DNA of 64,000 nucleotides from Bacteroidota bacterium. GTDB taxonomy: Bacteria; Bacteroidota; Bacteroidia; Flavobacteriales_D; Crocinitomicaceae. Below are positions 9,631-17,759 of the stretch, piece by piece. The notes under the pieces are model-generated. The model was not told the DNA's origin, did not search any database, and worked only from the letters and a program-made list of their open reading frames with translations. The number at the start of each line of letters is the position of its first letter. Position 1 is the first letter of the stretch. The DNA is taken from contig JACPUU010000002.1 of NCBI GenBank assembly GCA_016192075.1, forward strand, positions 186,001 through 250,000, in the 5' to 3' direction. Made by a program: the position numbers and the translations under genes.

Positions 9631-9944
9631 TTATTTTGGTTTTCGTTCAAAATTTTTCCAAATCTCATAGAGATCTTCTACATCACTTTTACTAAAATGC
9701 TTGTCCCAAAGCTGACATGTCGGTTTTAAGGTTGTCTTTTTAAATGCTTTATTACTTTTATTAGCGGTTATGGGTACTTCACATTAAGGTGATTTGTCCT
9801 TTCCAGGTTTTATTCTTCTACGAAAGTTTCCCATCCATCATAAATGCCATTGTATTCTTCAGCCAATTCAAAAAGCGGATGCGTAACATTATCTATTTCA
9901 CTGTAACTGACATATCTTTTTAAATAGCTGCTGACGGTTTGCCG
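9631..9944 (-). pseudogene. Decayed gene fragments, one resembling the RraB C-terminus
   Basis: Two short open stretches without start codons lie on the minus strand. The first (9810-9944) reads as a coherent 44-residue C-terminal piece containing FELAEEYNGIYDGWETFVEE before a stop. The GxYDGW motif resembles the C-terminus of RraB-type RNase E inhibitor domains. The second (9631-9783) ends in SDVEDLYEIWKNFERKPK and is not recognised. Stops lie just upstream of both, so neither looks like a complete gene. They are probably remnants left after a deletion or recombination. Confidence 0.45.
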
Positions 9945-10077
9945 CTACCCGAAGGCGGCAATAGTGTTCCGTCAGCCCAAATATAGCACAAAGGCTCTAT
10001 AGTAGTAACACTGTAGAACCTTTAATGCCAAGCCACCCTATTGCCAATACCTTTTCTAGTGGTAGTTGTTTTTTTTA

Positions 10078-10815
10078 TTACCAAGGTATCTCTCCCGTTT
10101 CAGGGTTGTTTTCTTCACTAAAAAATTTTCCTGTGGGCCCCTCTTTATCAATCAAAGCATATTTTACTATTCGTTTTCCGGCATCTTCAACGGCTCCGGT
10201 CCCGCGGTGTCCATTAAAATCTGTCTTTGTATATCCCGGGCAAATGGCGTTTACTTTAAAGTTGGTATCCTTTAGTTCGTAAGCTAAAACAACGGTGTAC
10301 ATATTCATTGCTGATTTGGAAGAAAGATAAACAGCTCCCTTGTAGTCGTAATACTTGTATGAAGGGTCGCTGTGCAACGTAAGTGAACCTTGACTTGAAC
10401 TTACATTTACAATACGAGGTTCAGGAGATTTTTTCAATAAATCAATAAATGCCTGAGTAACTCTTACAACACCGTAAACATTTGCATCATAGGTCGCTTT
10501 GAACTGGTCTATGGTTGTGTCAAGTGCACCCTGTGGGTAGCCACCGAAAATGCCTGCGTTATTAACGAGTATGTCCAGCGCTTTTGTTTTTTTACCTATT
10601 TCTGTGCGGGCATTTTTTACAGATTCATCATCTGTAATGTCAAGCTGAATAGCCTCTATATTACTAAGCCCCTCTGCCAATAATTTATTCACGGCTGCTA
10701 CACCATTTCCTAAAGTGCGACTGCCGAGGTAAACATAAATCCCTTTTTGAGCAAGTTGCCGTGCAACTTCAAAGCCTATACTTTTGTTAGCTCCTGTTAC
10801 TAATGCTGATTTCAT
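10078..10815 (-). CDS. Short-chain dehydrogenase/reductase (SDR)
   Basis: A 245-residue classical SDR. The Rossmann motif TGANKSIG begins at residue 7, the NNAG motif is near residue 87, and the catalytic Tyr-x3-Lys appears as YLSSK, with Ser in NVSSSQGSL upstream. The sequence resembles carbonyl-reductase-like SDRs that use NADPH to reduce aldehydes or ketones, though the substrate is not predictable. It starts at an ATG 76 bp downstream of an AraC-family regulator on the same strand, so the regulator is a good candidate for controlling it. The length is normal and the motifs intact. Confidence 0.9.
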   Translation of the reverse strand: MKSALVTGANKSIGFEVARQLAQKGIYVYLGSRTLGNGVAAVNKLLAEGLSNIEAIQLDITDDESVKNARTEIGKKTKALDILVNNAGIFGGYPQGALDTTIDQFKATYDANVYGVVRVTQAFIDLLKKSPEPRIVNVSSSQGSLTLHSDPSYKYYDYKGAVYLSSKSAMNMYTVVLAYELKDTNFKVNAICPGYTKTDFNGHRGTGAVEDAGKRIVKYALIDKEGPTGKFFSEENNPETGEIPW

Positions 10816-10891
10816 TTTTTTTTATTTAAATTGATGAAGCAAAAGTAGACAGCTGAAAAACAGAGGAGATGGACAAATCAATTTATTGTCT

Positions 10892-11755
10892 TCACGAATC
10901 TTGCTGAGCTTCTAAAAACTCACTTACGCTTTTTCCAGTACATTTTTTAAAAAATCTTGAAAAATAATCAGGGTCATTAAAACCCAATTCGTAAGCTAAT
11001 TCTTTTACAGAAAGAGGAGAGTACAGTAATTTTCGCTGTGCTTCAATCATTAAACGGTTGGTAAAAAAATCTTTAGGCGAAACTCCTGAATGTTCTTTTA
11101 CAATTCTGTATAAGCTGTTTGTAGTTAAAGCCAATTTCTCGGCCATTGTATTGATAGATGGATGTTCCGTAAGATGCGTTTCCACCATTAATTTGAACTC
11201 AGCAAACTTTGATAAATTAGCGTTTAAGGCAGTAACGGGTTCATTTTTAAAATACGCACTGTTCAATTCTGATAATAGTAAATTCAAGTAGGCTAATATT
11301 ATTTCTGAGTCGGTCAATTGTTTATCTGTATTGAGTATTTGATTTAAAATTTCAAAAACCTTTCTTACCCGTTCCCTGGCAGCATTGTCCAGGGTTATAG
11401 TTTGCGAGTTTAATGGATTAACCAAAAACGAAAAGCGTTGCGGTAGCAAAGCCAATGTATTTTCGTCAAACAGTACCTTGTAATATTTTAAATTGTCTGT
11501 TTTAGCAGGGGGTACAAAAATTTGATTGGGCATTGCAAAAAGCAAGTCTCCTTCAATAATGGTAATGTCTTGTAAGTCCAATTTGTAGGTGATAGATCCG
11601 TTGTCAATTAATACAACGAAATAAGAAGTCAACCTGCGGGGTTGAAGCAGTTTTTGTTGGATATCAGCAGAAGGATAAGGGTTGTCATTTGAGTTAACCT
11701 TAATCTTCAGCTTGTCATTCAGTAAGCCTTTGGATTTTTTGTTTGTTTCTTGCAT
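10892..11755 (-). CDS. AraC-family transcriptional regulator
   Basis: A 287-residue regulator with an N-terminal cupin-like effector domain (roughly residues 35-170) and a C-terminal AraC double helix-turn-helix. The latter shows MAEKLALTTNSLYRIVKEHS for the first HTH and LAYELGFNDPDYFSRFFKK for the second, the most conserved part of the family. I chose the ATG at 11755 because the frame's earlier start is a TTG only four codons upstream. It lies just upstream of the SDR gene on the same strand, and together they resemble an inducible detoxification module. The effector is unknown. Confidence 0.9.
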   Translation of the reverse strand: MQETNKKSKGLLNDKLKIKVNSNDNPYPSADIQQKLLQPRRLTSYFVVLIDNGSITYKLDLQDITIIEGDLLFAMPNQIFVPPAKTDNLKYYKVLFDENTLALLPQRFSFLVNPLNSQTITLDNAARERVRKVFEILNQILNTDKQLTDSEIILAYLNLLLSELNSAYFKNEPVTALNANLSKFAEFKLMVETHLTEHPSINTMAEKLALTTNSLYRIVKEHSGVSPKDFFTNRLMIEAQRKLLYSPLSVKELAYELGFNDPDYFSRFFKKCTGKSVSEFLEAQQDS

Positions 11756-11994
11756 GCGTGTATTCAAAGTTTGCAGGGTGGTGCTTTACAATTACCGCTA
11801 ATGGATACGGGCTAAAATTAGTTGCGCCGCTCTTAATCGAAGATACAAAGATGATGCTAACCGACAAGCCAGGCAAACAAATTTTTTAATTTCTTTTTAA
11901 TTAAATTTTGCTTGGCGCACTTGAGGTGAAAAATATCACTTAAATAACCCACTGCCGGTATAATTAATTTTTAGCCCATGTTAGCAGCAGGGCA

Positions 11995-12459
11995 TTATAT
12001 GTCCATGGAAAATACTACCCTGTCTTGTCCGGGTCCGGAATAATTTTGAATGATTTCAACTCCGTCCGGATTTTTATTTCCTAAAAGACTCATTCCGATT
12101 TTTTTATGGAAATTAATTGATAATAGATTAGTTGGAGTAGTAATCGCTTTAAGTTTATTACGCCCATTTTGCTTAGCATAGTTAATAAAGTGATTGTAAA
12201 GTATTGTGCCCAGTCCACTATTTTGATGCTCCTTGTGGACACCAACCAAATGAACATAAGCGGTTGATGAGGTTTGAGATAAAAAACCGAACAGGTAAGC
12301 TATTACCTTGGTATTTTCCTTTATAACGTATGATGTATTTCCAAATTCGTGAATAAACATTGGATGATGTATGCTTAAAGTTCTATCATTTCCCCAAAAA
12401 TCTACTATGTTTTCCAGTATTTGGGTGTAATCAGGTATTGTACAATTCTCAATTTTCAT
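11995..12459 (-). CDS. GNAT-family N-acetyltransferase
   Basis: A 154-residue protein with the GNAT core. The strand VHLVGVHKEHQ leads into the acetyl-CoA-binding loop QNSGLGTILYNHFI (Q-x-x-G-x-G), and the later segment TTPTNLLSINFHKKIGMSLL is the usual N/Y-x-x-F-Y region of the family. It transfers an acetyl group from acetyl-CoA to an unknown amine. It starts at an ATG 12 bp after a 55-residue gene on the same strand, suggesting a two-gene unit. Confidence 0.85.
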   Translation of the reverse strand: MKIENCTIPDYTQILENIVDFWGNDRTLSIHHPMFIHEFGNTSYVIKENTKVIAYLFGFLSQTSSTAYVHLVGVHKEHQNSGLGTILYNHFINYAKQNGRNKLKAITTPTNLLSINFHKKIGMSLLGNKNPDGVEIIQNYSGPGQDRVVFSMDI

Positions 12460-12471
12460 CTCAAATACAAG

Positions 12472-12639
12472 TTATAGTTCTTCAATTATTGACTTCCCTT
12501 CTGAATGGTCCCCCGATGTCCATTTCCACTCTTCATGTAATCTTATTTTTCCATTTTCGAGTACCCAACGAGATTTGTCCGTCTTATTATTTATAAGTCG
12601 AGCTATTAATTTGTCGTCTGTCCAATTTTTTCTACTCAT
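12472..12639 (-). CDS. 55-residue hypothetical protein
   Basis: A short ATG-started frame encodes 55 residues, beginning MSRKNWTDDKLIARLINNKT and ending in SIIEEL before a TAA. The opening resembles the N-terminus of some HEAT-repeat proteins (NWTDDKLxxRLxNNKT), so it may be a shortened relative or a remnant. It is 12 bp upstream of the GNAT gene and on the same strand. Composition looks coding. No function can be given. Confidence 0.5.
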   Translation of the reverse strand: MSRKNWTDDKLIARLINNKTDKSRWVLENGKIRLHEEWKWTSGDHSEGKSIIEEL

Positions 12640-12725
12640 ATTTTTCTTGGTAGTGTCGTTTTAGAATGCCGTATAATGGCTGCTGCTGTTAGCAGGTCGT
12701 AACTCTGCTCTGGTAAGTTAACATA

Positions 12726-13184
12726 TTAGTCGTTTCTGCTGAATTTTTTTCTGTTATTATCCCAGTACCAAGATTGTATGGTATTGTTAGTTTCTTCCCA
12801 GTTTATCGGAGAATTTTCAATATCGTTGAAACGGGATTTATCGGTCCTAGGAATATCAACTATGTCAAAGAATTTTTCATCCACTGTTCCAAAATCCACT
12901 AATTTCAAGTAATCTTCAATTGAGTCGTGTTCAATCATTACTTTTCCTCCCCCAGCCCAATGTCTGTCTTGACCATTTTTCTTAACACCTGATACCCAAT
13001 ATTCCTCACCAGTTTCAATGTCGAAATGATTAGCGTAAATTCCAGGTTTCTTCAATTTTTTTAGAGCGCTATTATTAAAATATAGAGTTCTTCCAGATTT
13101 TGAAAATTCTACTTTCCCGATCCACGCAGGGCCGTTATCAGAGAAGCCAGACTTTAATTCGAGGTACAAAATTTCTGATTTCAT
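12726..13184 (-). CDS. Conserved hypothetical protein, 152 residues
   Basis: A soluble protein starting at an ATG, with LKSGFSDNGPAWIGKVEFSK near the start and the segment EEYWVSGVKKNGQDRHWAGG in the middle. The sequence is ordered and rich in Trp and Tyr, as expected for a real folded protein, with no signal peptide or membrane segment. I do not recognise a characterised family. It stands alone between the GNAT unit and the ssb region. Confidence 0.65.
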   Translation of the reverse strand: MKSEILYLELKSGFSDNGPAWIGKVEFSKSGRTLYFNNSALKKLKKPGIYANHFDIETGEEYWVSGVKKNGQDRHWAGGGKVMIEHDSIEDYLKLVDFGTVDEKFFDIVDIPRTDKSRFNDIENSPINWEETNNTIQSWYWDNNRKKFSRND

Positions 13185-13749
13185 TTCTATTTATTCGATT
13201 CATTCTGGTTATGCCTGCTAACTAGTTTATACCCGACCCCCCATTTCGCCTACCCATCCAAAAATGGTCAGCTATGAGAAGTTTTGTTTCGTTTATTCAA
13301 ATATACCATTTTTCGCAGGCATTAAAAAGGGTAAGCTGCATTTCGAACGCTTTTGCACAGACCTGGGTATTCATACCATTCAAAAAACAATTCAATAGCA
13401 ACACGCTTTATTCTTTTACAGTCCCTTTTGGCATATAAATCCCGGTACAAAATTGCCCGTTCTTCGTTTTTTTTCGAAAAATAACTGAAAAATCATTTTG
13501 CTATAATTGACTAATAATCAATTGAAAAATCATTTGTAATCGTTTACAATCGTAAAATAGTCGTAAACAAACGAATAATAGACGGTTTGGGTTTTGAAGT
13601 CACCATTCCTTTGCCTCGTCGAAACAAACAACTACCGACATCATATTTGCTCTGACAGCTGCAGACAAGATGAATAAAAAAGAAACAAATTAAATTTTTA
13701 GTAACAAAACCTGCCTTCGCTAAGGCTAAGGCGGATAAAACAAACACGT
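13185..13749. other. Intergenic region upstream of the ssb cluster
   Basis: This 565 bp stretch has no supportable gene. It is AT-rich and contains a 13 bp direct repeat (TGAAAAATCATTT at 13486-13498 and 13523-13535). It also has a small inverted motif TTTAC-AATC-GTAAA (13543-13556) with a nearby GTAAAC (13563). Just before the first ssb start is a degenerate hairpin built on GCCTTCGCTAAGGC. The repeats could be regulatory for ssb, but nothing here identifies a known element. Confidence 0.5.
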
Positions 13750-14091
13750 ATGAACAACTTAAGAAACAAAGTACAATTGATCGGAAACCTGGGGCAGGCA
13801 CCTGAAATTCTGAAATTCGAAAACGGGAACAAAATGGCGAGATTCAGCATTGCCACCAACGAGTCGTATAAAAACGCAAAAGGAGAGCGCGTAACAGATA
13901 CACAATGGCACAATGTTACCGTATGGGGCAAACAGGCTGAAACCATTGAAAAATTTGTCACCAAGGGAACAGAGATTGCGGTAGAGGGGAAACTGGTGAC
14001 CCGCACCTATGAGACGAAAGAAGGGGAGAAACGGTGGAAGACGGAAATCGTCGCTCACGAATTCCTGCTGATCGGGAAAAAGGGCGCATAG
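13750..14091 (+). CDS. ssb: Single-stranded DNA-binding protein, copy 1
   Basis: A 113-residue OB-fold SSB that binds single-stranded DNA during replication, repair or recombination. It begins MNNLRNKVQLIGNLGQAPEI, the family's usual first strand, and has TQWHNVTVWGKQAE and the GKLVTRTYETKEGEKRW strand typical of SSB. The long flexible linker and acidic D-D-I-P-F-type tail used for partner recruitment in housekeeping SSB are absent, so this is a core-only protein. It is the first of three paralogues in tandem on the plus strand. Confidence 0.93.
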   Translation: MNNLRNKVQLIGNLGQAPEILKFENGNKMARFSIATNESYKNAKGERVTDTQWHNVTVWGKQAETIEKFVTKGTEIAVEGKLVTRTYETKEGEKRWKTEIVAHEFLLIGKKGA

Positions 14092-14386
14092 GGCGGAGGT
14101 TGGGACGGAGTGTGATGCCCGTGAAAAGGTGTCACGCTCCTCATCAACACAGCCGGAATCTGTGGGGCACATTCCCTGCTGCCCGCAGCGAAGAAGAAAA
14201 ACGATACATATAAAATACCCCGCTGCGCTGAAGCTTGTGCTGGAGATTCAGCATGGGAGTGCAGAGGATAAGCAATAACTAAATACAAACAAATTTAATA
14301 ATTAACAGACCCTCCTTCGCTGACCGCGTGCCGCCTATAACTTCAGCGGTGGCGAAAGCCTCGGAGGATATAAAAAACAAATCGCT
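14092..14386. other. Spacer between ssb copies 1 and 2
   Basis: No gene is supported in this 295 bp spacer. Just before ssb copy 2, at about 14308-14366, the sequence carries CCTCC...GGAGG arms and repeated TTCGCT/AGCGAA words that can form an imperfect hairpin. A related word sits ahead of copy 1. These may be a dispersed Bacteroidota intergenic repeat or a leader element of the ssb genes. Confidence 0.4.
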
Positions 14387-14746
14387 ATGAACAATTTAAG
14401 AAACAACGTACAATTAGTCGGAAACATCGGAAAAGCACCTGAAATCATTTCATTCGAAAACGGTAAAAAACTGACAAAATTCAGTCTTGCAACAAAGGAG
14501 TTTTTTAAAGATGCAAACGGGGAAAGACAAACCGAAACGCAATGGCACAACCTGGTAGCCTGGGGACGTCAGGCAGAAATCATTGAGCAATACCTCAAAC
14601 CCGGACAAAAAATTACCGTGGAAGGCAAACTGATGAACCGCACCTACGAAACCAAATCAGGCGAGAAAAGAACGCGTACTGAAATCCATATTCAGAAATT
14701 ACTGATGCTGATGAAATCGAAAATGAACGCCGAAACCAACAACTAA
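14387..14746 (+). CDS. ssb: Single-stranded DNA-binding protein, copy 2
   Basis: A 119-residue OB-fold SSB clearly related to copies 1 and 3. It starts MNNLRNNVQLVGNIGKAPEI and has ETQWHNLVAWGRQAEIIEQY and GKLMNRTYETKSGEKRTRTE in order. It ends in a short Lys/Asn-rich tail (MKSKMNAETNN) rather than the acidic SSB tip, so it probably lacks the usual partner-binding tail. Copy 3 starts 28 bp downstream, so the two are likely co-transcribed. Confidence 0.93.
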   Translation: MNNLRNNVQLVGNIGKAPEIISFENGKKLTKFSLATKEFFKDANGERQTETQWHNLVAWGRQAEIIEQYLKPGQKITVEGKLMNRTYETKSGEKRTRTEIHIQKLLMLMKSKMNAETNN

Positions 14747-14774
14747 TTTTTCAACTTCTAAAAATCATAAACGT

Positions 14775-15116
14775 ATGAATACGATTCAAAATACAGTCAA
14801 TTTAATTGGCAGAACAGGGGTAACGCCGACCATAAAAACGTTCGAAAACGGGGTGAAACTGGCTAAATTTTCGCTGGCAACAAATGAAACAGTGATTGAG
14901 CCAAACGGTAAATCGATAAAAACGCAGTGGCATCATGTGATTGCCTGGGGAGTCAAAGCAGAGCTGGTAGAGAAGTTCATCAAAAAGGGACAACTCGTTG
15001 CAGTGGACGGAAAATTGGTGAACCGGGTTTTCACAGATCCATCGGGATCGAGCAAAAAAGTAACCGAAATACAGGTGAACGAAATTATGCTGATCAATCC
15101 GCAGAAAACGGAATAA
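14775..15116 (+). CDS. ssb: Single-stranded DNA-binding protein, copy 3
   Basis: A 113-residue SSB-like OB-fold protein and the most divergent of the three. It begins MNTIQNTVNLIGRTGVTPTI and has KTQWHHVIAWGVKAELVEKF, where the other copies have WHN. It ends KVTEIQVNEIMLINPQKTE without an acidic tip. A strong hairpin and a likely rho-independent terminator follow, which close the ssb group. Whether it binds ssDNA, RNA or a partner SSB cannot be read from sequence. Confidence 0.9.
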   Translation: MNTIQNTVNLIGRTGVTPTIKTFENGVKLAKFSLATNETVIEPNGKSIKTQWHHVIAWGVKAELVEKFIKKGQLVAVDGKLVNRVFTDPSGSSKKVTEIQVNEIMLINPQKTE

Positions 15117-15146
15117 CGAACGTTCATAGTTGATTTTGTCTGTCTG

Positions 15147-15178
15147 CCTGTTTGTCTGCCTTGTCGCAGACAAACAGG
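15147..15178. repeat. Perfect inverted repeat, 13 bp stem
   Basis: The arms 15147-15159 (CCTGTTTGTCTGC) and 15166-15178 are exact reverse complements around a 6-base loop. It lies 30 bp after the third ssb gene and has no T tract, so it may be an mRNA 3' stabiliser or part of the terminator region just downstream. Confidence 0.7.
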
Positions 15179-15196
15179 TGGCCGGGCAGGGTTTAG

Positions 15197-15258
15197 AGCC
15201 GCAATGATAGCCGGGAGGTTTGGTAGAAGAAAATCCCGGAAGTCGTGCGGCTTTTTTT
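15197..15258 (+). terminator. Branched rho-independent terminator after the ssb cluster
   Basis: The outer stem AGCCGCA (15197-15203) pairs with TGCGGCT (15246-15252). An inner stem CCGGGA pairs with TCCCGG inside it. A run of seven T follows from 15252. Confidence 0.65.
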
Positions 15259-15356
15259 ATTGAACAAAACAAAACCCATCGTAAAATAATCACACCTGAA
15301 AATGCGAAACCGGTTCTGGAATACCGTATATTTGATTCATAACCAATTAGAAACTT

Positions 15357-16463
15357 ATGAAAAAAAATCTACCCGTTATTTTTTCCCTGTTTTCTGCCGC
15401 ATCATTTGCGCAGTTAAACACCAGTGAAATGGCCCCGGTTTATACCGGAGAGTCTGTTCCTCATACTACCACTGTTTCTGCTGAAACTTCAGGTGACAGA
15501 GCTTTCTGGACCATTCAGCTGGATGTAAATGTACTCACCATCAATGCCGGATTAGCAGCCTGCTATTGGACCGGTACCGAGTTCTGGGTGGCTAAATGGA
15601 GCAACGATACATTGCATACCGTTAGTGCCACCGGCGTTGTGCTGGATAGCTTTGTGGTTGCCGGTGTGTCAGGCACCCGCAGTATTACATCGGATGGAAC
15701 CAATATGTACCTGGGTGCTAATACAACAGACATTTATAAAGTTGACCCGGTGACCAAAACACTGACCAGTACAATTACAACATCGGTGGCAAACTGCCGC
15801 TATGTAACCTACGACCCTACTTTAGATGGTGGTGCCGGTGGTTTTTGGGCAGGCAGCTGGGGAACAGATATTACAGCAGTCAGTCTTACCGGAACAACAT
15901 TAAGTGCTATTACAGCTGCCACACATGGCCTGACCGGCGTTTACGGGATGGCGTACGACGGTGTTTCTCCAAGTGGTCCGTATCTGTGGGCCTACGATCA
16001 GGCTACCGGAACATCAACGGCTACGCTGGTTCAGCTTTCTATGAGCGGAACACCAACCGGATTGGTACACGATACACAAATGGACCTGGGTACTGCACCT
16101 CCAAACACTGGTTTGAGCGGCGGCCTTTTTGTGGCAAATGATTTTGTACCCGGTAAAAATACCATTGGCGGAATCAACCAGGGTGTTTCCCTGTTTGCGT
16201 ATGAACTGGCAGATTTGGCTGGTGTTGATGAAAATTCAACCACACACCTGACTGTTTATCCGAATCCGGCTACTGACGCTTTAACGCTTTCTACCAATGC
16301 TGCTGTTGAGCAAATTTCAGTGTACTCATGCAGCGGACAATTGATGCTTACGAGCAATTCAACTTCCAAAACAATCGATGTATCTTCCCTGAACAGCGGA
16401 ATTTATGTGGTGCAGGTGCGCACCGGAAATGGAATTGTGACAGAACGTTTTGTAAAAAACTAA
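15357..16463 (+). CDS. Secreted T9SS cargo protein, beta-propeller-like
   Basis: A 368-residue secreted protein with a signal peptide ending near FAQ. The central region shows repeated short strands with patterns such as ACYWTGTEFWVAKWSNDTLH and SDGTNMYLGANTTDIYKVDP, typical of beta-propeller or NHL-like folds. The last 80 residues form a type A T9SS sorting domain: LTVYPNPATDALTLS, then ISVYSCSGQL, then LNSGIYVVQV, ending in FVKN. The protein is expected to cross the outer membrane by T9SS and be anchored or released. A TATATTTG element at 15327-15334 fits a Bacteroidota -7 box. The binding target is unknown. Confidence 0.85.
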   Translation: MKKNLPVIFSLFSAASFAQLNTSEMAPVYTGESVPHTTTVSAETSGDRAFWTIQLDVNVLTINAGLAACYWTGTEFWVAKWSNDTLHTVSATGVVLDSFVVAGVSGTRSITSDGTNMYLGANTTDIYKVDPVTKTLTSTITTSVANCRYVTYDPTLDGGAGGFWAGSWGTDITAVSLTGTTLSAITAATHGLTGVYGMAYDGVSPSGPYLWAYDQATGTSTATLVQLSMSGTPTGLVHDTQMDLGTAPPNTGLSGGLFVANDFVPGKNTIGGINQGVSLFAYELADLAGVDENSTTHLTVYPNPATDALTLSTNAAVEQISVYSCSGQLMLTSNSTSKTIDVSSLNSGIYVVQVRTGNGIVTERFVKN

Positions 16464-16483
16464 ACTTGTTTTTTGTTAAAAGA

Positions 16484-16515
16484 ATCCCTGCCCGAAAAGG
16501 CGGGGATTTTTTTTT
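16484..16515. terminator. Rho-independent terminator between convergent genes
   Basis: ATCCCTGCC (16484-16492) pairs with GGCGGGGAT (16499-16507), with one G-T pair, and is followed by nine T residues. It serves the T9SS cargo gene and abuts the end of the convergent SpoIID-like gene. Confidence 0.8.
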
Positions 16516-17755
16516 ATAAGGTATACGCGTCTGAACTTTTTTGACGCAAAAATGCCCATTGCGAATAATCAAACAGTTCGATGCCGGTAAAATAAAACCG
16601 GAGAATCTGTTCATACTGATAACCCAGTACGGCCATACGCATGGCTCCCTCCTGGCAGAGGCCCACACCATGCCCGAAACCGCGGCCCTTTAAAACAAGT
16701 TCTTCTCCCTCCGGATAGCATGAGAACCAGGTGGATTTTAATTTGAATTCTTCACGCAGATCGCGCAGCGGAATGCCCAAGTGCGGTGAAATGTAAAAAG
16801 CGGTCCGAACCGGCTGATCGAAATAAAACATAACGCTGCTTAACAGGGAATCCGTTAGTGGAAAACCAAATTGTTCAACCAGGTAATTCTGCCATTTTGA
16901 TTGGGGAATCCGTTTTTCCCAGGTGGCTTGTTTGGAGTGAATACAAAACGTGTCACGCACACTTTTACAATACGGTACTGATACATTCCAGACAAAATCA
17001 GACTCACTGGTCTGGCCGCCGCAATTGGCAAAAAAGAACCCGTCTGCCAGTTTGAAATCAGGGCCAATCATGATAACACCATTGGTGGCATGAACGGCTT
17101 GCTGAATAGCCGGTGTAAAGCGCATCATACTCAGGTAAGCCTGGCAGTGTACTTCATCACACAACTGAAAACCATCTTTGAAATGTTTGGTCAGGTGATC
17201 AAGTGCATACGTTCTGCTCAGCACGGCCTGCACTTTATAATACTCGGCATGTTTTCCACCGCCGCCTTCACTTTCGATCACACCGGCCAGGTAATTTTCC
17301 ATTTCCACCTCGTTAATGATTTTGAGTTTTTCGGTACCCTCTGTATGAACCCTGAAATCATTCCGGTATTTGCGTACTTTTTTGCTGACCGGTAAAAGGC
17401 ATTGCATGGTCAGGCAACTGTTTTTAGTGAGTTCATGAATGTAAACAGATGTGTAGGTACCCATGGAGATTCCGTTTTTGTCAAACCGGATTCCCGGACC
17501 CTGCCGGGTAAGTGTAATTTTATCAGCTTTGGTGAGTTTGCAGATCAGGTTTGAGTCAGACAGGAATTCATATTCTCCGTCACCGAATGAAAACTGAACC
17601 GATGAAACTGAAAAGCCCCGCATGATTCCAATATCCAGCCGCTGACTCCAGACCTGAACCGTGAAGAAAAAAGTGAACACCAGCAGAACCGCTTTCCCGA
17701 AAAAAAGATTCTTCGGAATCAGATAACACCACTCGTTCCTGCCTCTTTTTATCAT
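16514..17755 (-). CDS. SpoIID/LytB-domain protein
   Basis: A 413-residue exported protein with a hydrophobic signal segment (AVLLVFTFFFTVQVWSQ). It contains the SpoIID core: ENYLAGVIESEGGGGKHAEY, the segment VLSRTYALDHLTKHFKDGF, and the C-terminal signature GRGFGHGVGLCQEGAMRMA. SpoIID proteins are lytic transglycosylases acting on peptidoglycan glycan strands; outside spore formers the role is less clear. I chose the ATG at 17755 because the earlier candidate start would overlap lpxB by about 35 bp, while this leaves a 4 bp gap. Probably co-transcribed with lpxB. Confidence 0.88.
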   Translation of the reverse strand: MIKRGRNEWCYLIPKNLFFGKAVLLVFTFFFTVQVWSQRLDIGIMRGFSVSSVQFSFGDGEYEFLSDSNLICKLTKADKITLTRQGPGIRFDKNGISMGTYTSVYIHELTKNSCLTMQCLLPVSKKVRKYRNDFRVHTEGTEKLKIINEVEMENYLAGVIESEGGGGKHAEYYKVQAVLSRTYALDHLTKHFKDGFQLCDEVHCQAYLSMMRFTPAIQQAVHATNGVIMIGPDFKLADGFFFANCGGQTSESDFVWNVSVPYCKSVRDTFCIHSKQATWEKRIPQSKWQNYLVEQFGFPLTDSLLSSVMFYFDQPVRTAFYISPHLGIPLRDLREEFKLKSTWFSCYPEGEELVLKGRGFGHGVGLCQEGAMRMAVLGYQYEQILRFYFTGIELFDYSQWAFLRQKSSDAYTL

Positions 17756-17759
17756 TTTG

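Noticed and set aside
13544-14172. Minus-strand frames over the first ssb copy
   Set aside because: The plus strand encodes clear SSB proteins in all three tandem copies. The antisense frames have no motif and overlap completely.
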